NCBI GenBank assembly: GCA_944739405.2
Contig: OX123199.2
Location: 919,898 to 983,897, forward strand
DNA: 64,000 nucleotides
Reading direction: 5' to 3'
From: Euclidia mi
Taxonomy: Eukaryota > Arthropoda > Insecta > Lepidoptera > Erebidae
Notes under the pieces: generated by a model
Seen by the model: only the letters and a program-made list of their open reading frames with translations
The model's database searches: none
What the model was told of the DNA's origin: nothing
Made by a program: the position numbers and the translations under genes
Part shown: in pieces, positions 23,700-34,545 of the stretch
Layout: each line of letters begins with the position of its first letter
Numbering within the stretch: the first letter of the stretch is position 1

Positions 23700-24330
23700 A
23701 ATTAGGAACTAGTTTTGTTCAATTTGTTTTTTTTAACTTAAATTAATCCTTATTGTAACCTAAGTGATACAATTAAATTGAAGCACTGCCCCCCAAACTA
23801 GGTGATAAACCTGTATCTCAGGGGACAGATATTAATGGATATTCTGTTAGATATTTCACGATATATCAGATCTATTAGATTTTATTCATCAAGTAAGGCT
23901 ATAGACAATTTAATATCGTGCTATTGGTCATGGGAGTGGAGCAGTAGCCCTAAATTATGCGGGTCAAAAGCAATTTGCATGCTATATGTATAGTCGAGCC
24001 TGCATTATTAGGTACTTAATATATGTGGATGCTCCTTTTTCACCATGTCTATTTTCAGGAGGCTAATTAAATGAACATCAAAATAAAATAGATTATATAT
24101 AATAAAATAGCTTGAGTATTAAGTAGAGTAAATATATACAAGTGACATAGAAGCAGTAACTGTTGCAGCACCTTACAAAATAGAAATTGTTAAGTATCAT
24201 GCAAAACCTGGCGATGAAAAAGAGTGACCGTAAGTTTTATTGCCCGTTCTTTCTTATGGTTTTACGGCCTTGCTTTGCGAATGTTGCAATAAAGATAAAT
24301 GTAGCAGCTTTAAGTAATTATTTTTTTAAT
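23700..24330. other. Non-coding stretch
   Basis: AT-rich; nothing recognised. Confidence 0.4.
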
Positions 24331-24531
24331 TTGACGTTCATGAGTGTCACTTTGTGATTTAAATGAATAAAGGATTTTGACTTCGACTTTGAGCCAAAAC
24401 TGTGAAACTATTTCATCTACTATATAAAAATCCTATTTACTGCAAATTAAGTTTATAACTTATTATTGTAATATTAAAGTCAAAATCATTTATTCGTCTA
24501 GGTCACAAAGTGACGCTTATGAAAGTCAAAA
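24331..24531. repeat. Pair of inverted LINE-tail-like repeats
   Basis: 24331-24392 (GTCACTTTGTGA ... GATTTTGACTT) and 24476-24531 are inverted diverged copies of one ~60-bp unit around an 80-base spacer. The AATAAA-like motif before GATTTTGAC resembles the 3' end of a LINE. Family unresolved. Confidence 0.55.
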
Positions 24532-25275
24532 TTGAAGTTAGTGACTTAATTATTGATTCTACATTTACATTTACTGCCACGTTCGCAATGCATTAGGTAG
24601 AATAAAATTCATAGTCAATAAAACTCATGGCCACTGTTTTCTGTCGCCAATATAATATTTACACATTTTAATTTTTTAATTCAAATGATAAGTACCTAAT
24701 GATGTCACCTGCAAATGCGGTAATACTGTTTCTGTGTTGCCTTTATATTCGTTTAGGTGCAGTTATATTAAGACATAAAAGTAATAAAATTTATTTAACA
24801 TGATTTTTGATTAGTAAGTATATTTCAAACTGACTTTCGAATGTCTATTATTATACGTTTCTGAGTATTTACATCTTGTGATGTAAATACTCAGACATTA
24901 TATAACTCAGAACCTTATAAAATAAATTAAAATAACTATCAAAGGCGTTTTGCATCAAAGAGTATTAGTGCAACACAAATATTCAATTCACAAATAACTC
25001 ATGGCGCCGTCACTAAGCCGAATCACACAAGACTTGTAGCGGGGAATACTTGTTAATGAGCCAAATGCATTGAATAGTATAGATTCCTGTAAAGGCAGAT
25101 AATTCAATATAATATAATAATATAAAATAAGAAGAAGAAGCATATAATATTCTACCACATACACACATCATCATCTAGTCACACGTCAATAGCATCATTA
25201 AATCGAACGATCGAACGTGACATGTGTTGTATAGACTAAACTAATTGATTTGACATTACTCGTGCATTTGGAATA
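24532..25275. other. Non-coding stretch
   Basis: AT-rich; only the hairpin at 24860-24895 stands out. Confidence 0.45.
24860..24895. repeat. Perfect hairpin, 16-bp arms, 4-base loop
   Basis: TCTGAGTATTTACATC, loop TTGT, exact reverse complement. No U-tract, gene end or known element is nearby. Confidence 0.85.
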
Positions 25276-25500
25276 GTGTTGCCTGGTTTTCATGCGTTTT
25301 CAGGTGGATGTTATATATTTAATGTGATAGGAGGGAAACGGGTCGTGATGATATGCAATGCAAAAAATACCCATCCGCACTCTCAGCACCAGAGGACTCA
25401 AAAATGCGTTGCCGACTTGGATGAAAAAAGGAATAGAAGAAGGATTCGAATGAGAAGGGAAATAGACGGGACCTCCAGCACTCTCACAGACTGAATGAAA
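25276..25500 (+). repeat. Possible dispersed-repeat fragment with short open frame
   Basis: A 72-codon frame (25276-25494) lies in sequence with the CAAAAATGCGTTGCCGACTT motif seen in common lepidopteran repeats (recollection, not a search). No protein domain is visible, so it is not called a gene. Confidence 0.3.
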
Positions 25501-28445
25501 GGCTGTATAGATACTGTTACTTGTTTGCGTCCATCTTCAGTGGCAAAGACACAAAGACATATTCATTTCTGCATTTCGGTTTAAATTTATACAAGTGAGA
25601 ACCCTATTCTAGACGAAGCCGGCTTTTGCTAGCTAAATGACCTCTTGATAATTTAAGCCAAAACAAACTCAGAGTCTTTGCTTATTTTTTCCTGTCATTA
25701 CATACTCTTTCTACTTTTTTCGTATCCTTCTAAAGTCCAGACAATAAGGATTTAGGATGCGAGTATAATCCAGGATATCGTCTAACGCTTATAACTGACT
25801 CAGCCCGCTGATGGCCCGCATTTAACAGCTATCGTATGACTCAACCTTGATTGAGGGAGCCAGCACGACCTGAATCACTATGCCTCTTAGCTATCAGAAG
25901 GTGTATGCATAAGCATGTGAGCCTGAGCCACCAGACAGGTTGCCACTACTAGTTGTACTACTACTTTAAATTAATTAAACGTTTACTAATTCCCACATCG
26001 TACTTGCCCTCTGTGTCTTTCTGGTCTATAATTACAATTGACAGACGGCCTGCAAAGCCGCATACTAGATGTTATGCCTCTGTGATTGACACATAATACG
26101 TTGACGTTCTGATTGTTATATCATATTGACAGATAGATCAAGTTTAGTAATTTGCTTGATATAACGATTTAATCAAAGTGTCTTTTACGTCATTACTGTA
26201 TGAAGTAAATCAACGGGTAAGGATTTGACCAAAATTTACCATGCATTTAAATCCAACCCTCTCTGAATACGAAACGCCTGAACCGAATGATATTCATAAG
26301 ATAATAATACAGAAATACCAAACCAGCACAATTTATAGCTTCAGTGAATTGTAGTTAAGTGAATTTATGCGGTAGGACGACCTACTTCAGACTAAATCTT
26401 ATTTATTTTCTGTCGTCTACTGTTTGTAGCCGGTAGATGCTTAGCTACAATTCGAATAAATCATATTCCATTCGACTAAATCTCTTTTGATTTTGTGTTT
26501 AGATTATTCTTCGTAAAAAGTAATCTTAAAAACATGATTTTTGTACTTTATTGTGTTCATGGCCAATAAGATACTGCTTATTAAATGCACTGACCTCTAG
26601 TGTATTAATAATCATAACAAGAGTCTACAAAGGTAAACATGAGATTCTTAGAAGTCTTCTCTACTGCATTACCCTTCATTAGTTTGAGCAACTAGCCTGA
26701 AAATCCAGCAGTCTGCAGCCCTCACAATTACTAGATATTCTGCTAAAGCTATTTATAAAGAAACGTTACGTCATCATAGTGTTAATCGAAAGTAACAAAC
26801 TAATAATTGTGACTATATTTAGTATTACATTCAGAACTGCATCATATTGGATACAAATTATAGCTGCTGCTATAAGAATATTTTAGCCCACGAAGATTAA
26901 AAAGTTCAGTTTATGTATGCATGTATTTGTTCCTCGCATTTTATAACTTATCCATCGCAATCCACCCTACTACGTGACCTAGATAGCGATTTGACCATTC
27001 ATTATTTATTGATAGCAGTCTAGACAAGTTAGGTTTGAGCCCTAAAAAAGTCAATATAAACTTTGGTTTTGAATGTAAAACGACGCTTAATGTCGTGGAA
27101 AATAAAAGGAAGTATACCTACATGTTTAAATAATTTGGCGATGTAGAACCGTTACATACATATGACTTTATGTACAAGATGCAAAATTTAAAAAAGAAGG
27201 TCTCAAGACAGTACTAGCTTCATTTTATGCCACTTAGCTCTAACATTTTCACAAGAAATATACTTTTAATTTTCAAATTATCTAGATTGCTATTTAATTC
27301 TAAGTCAGGTACTTGTGTACTAAATAGAGAGTATAATATGATTAGATACTTATGAGTTAATGAATGACTTAGTTACATGAAAGCCTCTCTCAAAGGCTTC
27401 TTGGACGCGCTTTATCAGTACGTAATGGACGTCTTCTGGAGTGATACAGAAAGAACACATTGAATAACATGGATAACTCCCAATTAGACAAAATGATTAA
27501 ATATATCGAGGGCGAAGGAGATTGTGTTTACATAACCTTAAACTGTAATAGTTTAAAAAAAGAGACGCTTAGTTATTTAAAGTAATAAGTACTCAGTTTG
27601 AACATCAGATATCTTCCAAATAAATGCCAAATAGGGTCAAAGGGTTGTGTGATATTATCGACAAATTAAATTATATAGAACTTATCGGACATATATATTG
27701 AAACTAGCTATAAAAGTATATGCAACTAAGGTCAATATAGCTCTTAGATAATTATCATTATGCTCACATTAGCATATACATTTGATAAGTATAATTTAAG
27801 TATAATTTATTTTAGTCGATTGTACCATGTAATTATAGGGTAAGTTTTTTTTATTCCGGAGAATCCGAAGTATAAGCCACACAGTGGTAAATAATGTTAG
27901 TGAAAACCGTTTAAAAATATTTTATATTGTTTATACGTGATAGAGTAAGAAATATCCAGCTTTGTAGAACACCCTATATTAAAGATAGAATAACTAAAAT
28001 ACACGTTACCTCTGCAAAAGTTGTAAAATGAATTTAAAAAGCTTACAATATATAAAATTTACGGCACATTATTTACACCAACAATTTCCCGAAACCCATG
28101 AAATAAAATTTATTGATTTTGTATCGCAAATTTTAGTTAAACCGCATATTTGCCTCAATTACAATAAAATCCGCAGTCCTACGGCGATCAGCGGCTAACG
28201 AGTGGTGGAACCACCGCCTAAGCCTTTCATTATTTGACGATGCACTCACAAATTTTGAAATTTTCTTGTAAAGTTATATTCATCATACAGCGTCTTGCAG
28301 CCGACTGCTATATACAGGCCTCTTCTAAGTTAGTTTTGTCAATAGAAGGATTAGTCCAACTATTTCGACCTAACAGACGCGCTGGTATAGGCTTTCATGT
28401 CAAGTTTGTTGTCTCTTTGCAAATATACTCTTTGCTTTGTGGTTT
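25501..28445. other. Long non-coding stretch
   Basis: No coding sequence, RNA gene or clear repeat that I can support. Most likely intergenic or intronic host DNA. Confidence 0.5.
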
Positions 28446-28600
28446 TACCTGAGACGCTTCTTACGATACCATGGCAGGTTATGGGGTAGTGACGATTTAT
28501 ATTCTTAATCCGCTTCCCCGAGAAAGTTGTGATAAAATGGTGTGTTATGCTTCGTCGGACATGGCATCACTGCGCTGCAGATGAGTCGCTGTACTTATTT
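28446..28600. repeat. Dispersed repeat fragment
   Basis: CATGGCAGGTTATGGGGTAG and ATTCTTAATCCG match, with changes, the block at 9845-9900. A shared dispersed element of unknown family. Confidence 0.5.
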
Positions 28601-29454
28601 CATTATTGACTTTGTGACAACTCGCTTTTCCCTTTTGCCGTTTAAAACACTGTATTACAAGGTTGTTCTATAACTATAAAGCTGTGTTATTTATGGATGC
28701 GCGTCCTAGAGTTTGATCTAAGCTTAGGAAATTTAAATGCAATTTGATTGTAAGCAAATTTCCGTTCGCAGAGTTTGTGCCAAGTATTTATTTTCTCATT
28801 TTAAACATTTGCCCCATAACTTCAATAAAGTTTCCTGTAAATAAATCAAGTACTTTTGTTTATCACTCTTTTACCATTCATAGTTGAACGCATTTAAACA
28901 TGATTTTCAGCATGAAATCCACTTCCTGGTACTACTATCTGAGGCAAATGCGGCTCTCAAATGGTTAATCTGAATACCAGGTATGCGTATTGTTGTGTAA
29001 TTGGTTGATATTTACCAAATTATTATTATATTTCGTATGCGTGGGCTCTTTAATTAAATTGGCAATAAGTAAGTGGAATGATTGATACTTTAATTTCAGA
29101 CATTCTTAAATTATAATTCGAGTTCGTAGAATGTAAGGTTTATTTTTGTATTATTAAGTATTAACTGAGTGGAATATTTTTGGAGTGTCTATGTATTATC
29201 GAGATCCATTAAAAATAAGCATAACTTTCACTTCGAGATCGAGAAAGCTTAGTAGTTTTTTTAAGGTTGGATTTGTCACTTCGGATCGAAATAATGAGCC
29301 GTAAAATAAATATCAATATCATAATGCTCTAGATTATTTCGCAAAAATATCATATATTTTATTATAGCTACAAGATAATAACACATATCTACCTAAAGGG
29401 TCACACGTATTATGCAATCAAGTTGTTTTAGTTGTGATATAGTTCTATATCTAG
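28601..29454. other. Non-coding stretch
   Basis: AT-rich; nothing recognised. Confidence 0.45.
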
Positions 29455-29468
29455 TTTTATAGCGAACT

Positions 29469-29840
29469 CATCATCCTCTTAGCGTTATCCCAGTTCAATC
29501 TGGGGTCCGCTTTCTAGTCTAACCGGATTTGGCTGAATATTAGCTTTTCCAAGGAGCGACTGCCTGTCTGACCTCCGCAACCCGAAGGGATAGCGATATT
29601 CTACGATTTAGACTAGTGTCAGTTTATTTTAGAAGGTACTGACGCCCTGTAACGATTGTCAAAGATCTTCATGACAACCGGTACCGACGGCTTAACGTGC
29701 TCTCCGAGGCACGGGACTAGTGATAATTAACAATTCAATACGCACATAACTATGAAAAGTCATTGGTGCGCGCCGTGGATTCGAACCCGATACCCTCTGC
29801 ATGGCAGTCTGTTGGTATCTCCACTAGGCTGTCGCTGCCT
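29469..29840 (-). mobile_element. tRNA-headed SINE, type A, full length
   Basis: A 372-base element between perfect 14-bp direct repeats TTTTATAGCGAACT (29455-29468 and 29841-29854). On the minus strand the head has GGCAGCGACAGCCTAGTGG (A-box region) and GGGTTCGAATCC (B box), the internal Pol III promoter of tRNA-derived SINEs. A body unlike tRNA and a GATGATG tail follow. The tail region (AACTGGGATAACGCTA) resembles the 3' end of the RTE-2 LINE at 20285. A second full copy is at 37622-38000. Confidence 0.9.
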
Positions 29841-29984
29841 TTTTATAGCGAACTATGATCCTGAATAACATGCATACGCACTGAACGTAACAGCTGCAAT
29901 ATTTAACTGCAATACCTAAAATTGGGAAAACATACATCGCAAAGTGTTGATGCTATAATAATGAATGTTAATGTTAGCACTTAC

Positions 29985-30333
29985 GTAGTTCAGGCGAGTG
30001 TGGTCGTTTCGCAGGCTGTCCGCGCGACGTGGACGGTTGCTGTCCGTCCTGGCAGCCGCGTGATGCTGATGCTGATCCCGCCGCTGCCTCTGACGCCGGC
30101 GCTGACTCCGAACCCGATGCTGACGTCGACGTCATCGCAGAGGCAGACGTAGTCACTCTTTCCTTGTACCCCATCAAAGGAGTGAGATCATACTCTTGAG
30201 AGCTTATTGACGTCGTAGAAATAGCTGAGCTAGAGCTAGTGCACGAGCTGCTAGACTCTGAGGACTCTGATTCAGGATCTTCCTGGACTTCTGCCTTCTT
30301 AACTTGTGAGTTATTGTTCACATCATCATTCAT
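29985..30333 (-). CDS. Candidate host exon: Ser/Ala-rich acidic N-terminus, gene unknown
   Basis: The only convincing non-transposon coding candidate. The ATG at 30333-30331 has A at -3; the upstream frame has no earlier ATG before a stop near 30410. About 116 codons follow: acidic start (MNDDVNNNSQ), a Ser-rich tract (ESESSESSSS), EYDLTPLMGYKERV, a Ser/Ala/Thr-rich tract, then a basic PAKRPHSPELR that resembles a nuclear localisation signal. The frame is interrupted by a strong donor on the minus strand (C|GTAAGTG, intron starting at 29984), so the gene would continue leftward. It is markedly GC-richer than its surroundings, as expected of a coding exon. Low complexity prevents family recognition; a nuclear regulator is a guess. 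Confidence 0.5.
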
Positions 30334-30419
30334 GATCTCATTGATACTGTGTCTTTTTTGTAAACAAAATCCTCTGTTGTTCAAGTTAATACAGTGGATG
30401 TATTAAAGTAAACAGCACA

Positions 30420-30956
30420 AGCCGATTTGAACTGTTGTTTAACGCATTGTCGAATTACGTTCTGCTTTATTTAAGTCCTATTATGTTGTGGCGACTATTA
30501 TGAAAATAGGATAGTTTTCTTATACGTTTTGGGATATGTGGTGCTGTATTAAAGCTCAATTTTGAGACGTTATAAAATTGGAACCATATTTATATGTATT
30601 CTTTTATGTACTTTGCTTGTGGATTTGACGAACATGGATATTCGGTAATTGGACCAAAAAATTTAGGAAGTTACGTTAAAAATTTTGGAGTCGGTGCCAA
30701 GCCCTTACGAAAAAAGTTACTAAAGTACAAACTACCTATTCTATCAACAACGAAAGTTATATAAAAAAGTGTAGAGGTTTTATAGTCAGATCCGAAATAC
30801 TTGGCTTGGCACCGACTCCAAATTTTTTTGCTCCAAATCCAATTATTTTTTGCTTTTTAGTTCCTTAGTGTTTTTTGAAGTCGATTTTTTTTTATTTAAA
30901 AATATTTTTTTTATTTTATATGCTTACTTATTCCTCTGTATTTGTGTGAAAATAGG
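30420..30956. other. Non-coding stretch with foldback element
   Basis: AT-rich. Contains the inverted repeat at 30684-30822. Confidence 0.45.
30684..30822. repeat. Foldback element with 20-bp perfect arms
   Basis: The arms TTTGGAGTCGGTGCCAAGCC (30684-30703) and their exact complement (30803-30822) are separated by 99 bases. Outer sequence AATTGGA/TCCAATT (about 30645-30655 and 30836-30844) extends the symmetry imperfectly. A miniature inverted-repeat element is likely. Confidence 0.7.
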
Positions 30957-30973
30957 TTTAGTCATACAATAAC

Positions 30974-31248
30974 AACTTCACCCCATTTATCCCCGAAGGG
31001 GTAGGCAGAGGAGTATTAGGTACACACCCACACTTTATCAGTTATGTTTCGGTCCCAATGTAATAGAGGTTCGAGCCTATTGCCATCTATCGGGCACATT
31101 ATTAAGCAAACGATAATTAACACTTTTAATACACACATAACTTCAAATAGTCAGAAGGGTGTGCCCGAGGTACCTGGCGATTGAACCTAAGACCATCGTC
31201 TAGGTAGTCCGTTTCGTACACCACTAGGCTATTGCTGCTTTTTTGAGT
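30974..31248 (-). mobile_element. Chimeric SINE: type A-like head joined to type B tail
   Basis: Flanked by near-identical 17-bp repeats (30957-30973 TTTAGTCATACAATAAC; 31249-31265 with two changes), so it moved as one unit. On the minus strand the head (GCAGCAATAGCCTAGTGG, later AGTTATGTGTGTATTAA) follows type A, while the distal half (AATGTGCCCG, GGCAATAGGC, CTACCCCTTCGGGG) follows type B at 33199-33468. Confidence 0.82.
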
Positions 31249-31265
31249 TTTAGTCCTTCAATAAC

Positions 31266-32177
31266 CCTTTAGAAACAAAAAGACACTTGACTAACTAACT
31301 TGACAAATGACTTTATTTTTGTTTTATTTTGCACACACACACACTCAAATATATTTATAGGTATTTGTGTATATACAGTGACGTACTTTCTTTTCTCAAT
31401 AACAATCTTTTGAAATAGCTGAATATATATAATATATAATAGCAAAATTCTTGGAAAGTGTTTATTTTTCTAAATATGGTGTGACGTCGTCGCTGACATC
31501 GTTCGCCCACTACACTCGGCTGGCTGCCTCGCTTCGTGTAATGATTTGATAGACACCCACCTCCACCAAAACATAATTTCCATAGGTAGGATTCAATCAC
31601 ATTGTTTGTCAATGGCGGGGTAGGAAGCTTAAGCGTTTATGTCTTTTTTTTTTATCTACGTCAATCCCTTTCCAAAAAACCGAATCAGTGCACATCAAAC
31701 TCAGGTTCTGTACGCTAATTATTTACTTTACAAATTCTTTTTCAGATTTTCACCTATGTGATATTTAAAATTTAGGAAAAAGTCGAAAATGAAAAATATG
31801 CTCTCCCGTATTTACATACGGGAGAGCATATCTATACGGGCAAATAAATGTAAGTTTGTTTACGTTACATTATAAAATTGAGGGTAGATATCAAATTTTC
31901 TTATAAGACCTTAGATTTTGTAAAGGTTTTACTATTAAAAGGCTATTTATTGTTAAAAAAAATGCAATATATATTATGAAATGCTAGCCTAAGTAGCTTT
32001 GAATTTAAGGTGGCCAGATGTGATATACTTATTTTGTTTCCTTACAACAATATATATTTAAGACAACCACTTTACTTTGAGCAACCTACTATCATCCCAA
32101 AAATATTTTATAAGGGTGCCGTATTTTGTTAATTTGAAATAATAAACCCTTAAATAATTTACACTCACTAAATATTT
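31266..32177. other. Non-coding stretch
   Basis: AT-rich. A GC-richer patch at 31485-31570 has a short open frame without a domain. The hairpin at 31796-31831 is the only clear structure. Confidence 0.45.
31796..31831. repeat. Perfect hairpin, 16-bp arms, 4-base loop
   Basis: ATATGCTCTCCCGTAT, loop TTAC, exact reverse complement. The motif CTATACGGG recurs just downstream (31832-31840). Confidence 0.85.
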
Positions 32178-32235
32178 GTGTAATATTACACTTCTATCTA
32201 CCCCTTCGGGGATACAGGCGTGAGTCTATAAAAAA
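32178..32235 (+). repeat. SINE type B, 3' tail fragment
   Basis: GTAATATTACAC, CTACCCCTTCGGGG and ACAGGCGTGAGTCTATAAA match the last ~60 bases of 33199-33468. Confidence 0.7.
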
Positions 32236-32344
32236 ATGATATTGCTAAGAAGATTATTTTGGATTCGTGATAGAAATTCGTTCTTTAATCTCCTTATCTG
32301 ATTAAGAAAGTGTGAAAATTGTATAATTATCAAAATAAGTTGTT

Positions 32345-32470
32345 TTTAACCGACTTCAAACAAAAAAAAGGAGGAGGTTCTCAATTCGGCCGGTATATAT
32401 TTTTTTTCGATGTATGTACACCGATTTCGACGAGGTTTCTGAACCGATTTACGTAATTCTTTTTTTACCT
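32345..32470 (+). repeat. Common arthropod dispersed-repeat fragment
   Basis: AACCGACTTCAAAC, GGAGGAGGTTCTCAATTCGG and GATGTATGTACACCGATTTC form a phrase I know from many insect genomes (recollection). Which element it comes from is not determined. Confidence 0.5.
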
Positions 32471-33198
32471 TCTATTAAATAGTTTCACAATTTGTTGCAA
32501 CGTTTTAAGTATAATAAATTAAACGCTTAATTGAAATCGCCTACGAACATCATAATATCTACCCCAAATGTACAATAGTAGTACCTAATTCCCAGTATTA
32601 CAATATTCATTCAATACTCTCAAACTAATACGAAGTTGTAGTTTCAAAACTCTTTGCAGAATCGTGTATATTTTTACTGTACTATTAAACGATGCCAGAA
32701 TCAGGCCATATATTTTAAAATTTTATTACTCGTTAGATAATCATTTGAATTTTCGCCATAGATAGCTGAACGCAAAACCCTACTGTTAATTATGTACGCA
32801 GAAACACTATCGTACCAGTCATAGCCGATGCAAGGTACTTATCTAAACTTCAACCCTTGTGTTAAGCTTTCGATGCTTTCAAAGAGATCCGTAAATTGTT
32901 GTAATAAAAAAATGAATAATAATTAAACCCTGAATAAAAGCTTTCTTCATCTCTTATTTTGATTAAATAAACGATTTTAGATAAATTTTTAATCGTAATC
33001 GTAGAATTTAATTTTACATTCCTAATAATTCTATTTTAAGAAATTCTTTCATATTAGGTATACGAAACAAATTTCACATTTCAATAAATATTATTTCTTA
33101 TAATATGTATAAGCAAATTTTATTAAATACTTATAATTATTACATTAAATCTAAAAATAAATTCTAAGGTTTAAAATATTTCAAGATATATCTAAATA
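32471..33198. other. Non-coding stretch
   Basis: Very AT-rich; nothing recognised. Confidence 0.45.
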
Positions 33199-33468
33199 TA
33201 GACTGCCTCGTTGGTCCCGCGGCATAAATGTGTGCGTGGGATTCGGATGGGTCTCGGGTTCGATTCCCGGGTCGGGCAGTGTTATTGGGTTTCTCCGTTA
33301 GGAAATTTTCAGTAACAGCACGGAGTCTAGTAATGTGCCCGGTGCGGCAATAGGCCCCCTATTACGTGGGACCATAAAATTCATGGCGAAATGTGGGTGT
33401 AATATTACACCTCTGCACCTCTGCTTACCCCTTCGGGGGTACAGGCGTGGGTCTATAAATAAAAAAAA
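33199..33468 (+). mobile_element. tRNA-headed SINE, type B, full length
   Basis: The tRNA-like head GACTGCCTCGTTGGTCCCG ... GGGTTCGATTCCCGG (A and B boxes of a Pol III promoter) is followed by a body with AATGTGCCCGGTGCGGCAAT and a tail CCCCTTCGGGGGTACAGGCG, then A-rich. Direct repeats ATCTAAATA at 33190-33198 and 33469-33477 mark the insertion. Its tail occurs alone at 32178-32235 and 38310-38345 and in the chimera at 30974-31248. Confidence 0.85.
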
Positions 33469-33477
33469 ATCTAAATA

Positions 33478-34380
33478 AATACTATTACTTATAAAAATAA
33501 CTAAATAGTTAAGAACTCCTTATGTTTATTATACTACGAAATCGAAACAGTATTTTTATTTAAGTTCTTAAATAATTTGCTTATAAAAATCTGTAATAAT
33601 TTTAAGAAATTCTAACATAGAAATACATTAAATTTCTTATAAAATTAATATTTTTAAATAATTTTGGTTATAAGGAAAACTGCAGAATAATATTTTAGAG
33701 ACTATCTAATATAATGTATCTAAGGCAATATTATTTCTTCATTTTTCTTCATTGAACTTGAAAAGAAAAGTGCTGACCGAGCACAGCGCGCGAAAATTTG
33801 AAAGTACCTACTCACGTCACGATCAGAGTCATAATATTGTATTATTTAATTAATATTTACTCAAAATATTTTCCTTTGTTTTTAAAATTGCACTATAAAC
33901 TCAATGAAAAAATATTTATTGGCTTTTAATTGCAATTGCACCATTATTTTGAAAACTTTTTGCATAACATTCAATTGCATTAGACAATTAATGCAAAAAC
34001 TTTGAAGAATTTATTGACTAATATTTACTTTTGATAGGTTTTTTATTTAGTTCCCGCAAAATATAAATTTATCGCCGCCGAAGTTTAAACTTACCGCTCC
34101 AAATGCAAAAGAAACGAGAACGAGTACAATAAATCAATTCATGAATTTAGAAATAATTTTAAGATACAATCTAACAAACATATTTGTTTGAACAAATTTT
34201 AAAAGAAGTTTTAAGCAGAAATCGCTTATTCGACAATGCGTTAGTTTCTCGATAGTTTTCATGAGTTACTTCACAAAATGGCTATTATAAAGTTCACTTA
34301 GCCAAAAAATAAATAGAAACACATACACTGAACTTTTACTATCACTTTTTATTTTAAAAATTAAAGTTAGATGATTTATT
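33478..34380. other. Non-coding stretch
   Basis: Very AT-rich; nothing recognised. Confidence 0.45.
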
Positions 34381-34382
34381 AT

Positions 34383-34545
34383 TGCGCGACGGAGGTTTCC
34401 GTATATTCAGGAAGTGTGAATACTATTCGCGGTGGCCGCTGTACACTGAATGCCGCACATGAAGGCTCGCCCGCGCGGTTAACTTGTCTAACTAACAGGT
34501 GAAACAACGCTGAAACACGGAGCTTTGCCGCCAGATCGGGAGCGT
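34383..34545. promoter_or_regulatory. CpG-rich patch, possible host promoter or 5' exon
   Basis: GCGCGACGG, GCCCGCGCGG and CCGCCAGATCGGG contrast with strongly AT-rich flanks, and no repeat partner is seen in the window. It lies ~4 kb upstream of the minus-strand exon candidate at 29985-30333 and carries TTCAGT (initiator-like) on that strand. Linking the two is inference only. Confidence 0.25.
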
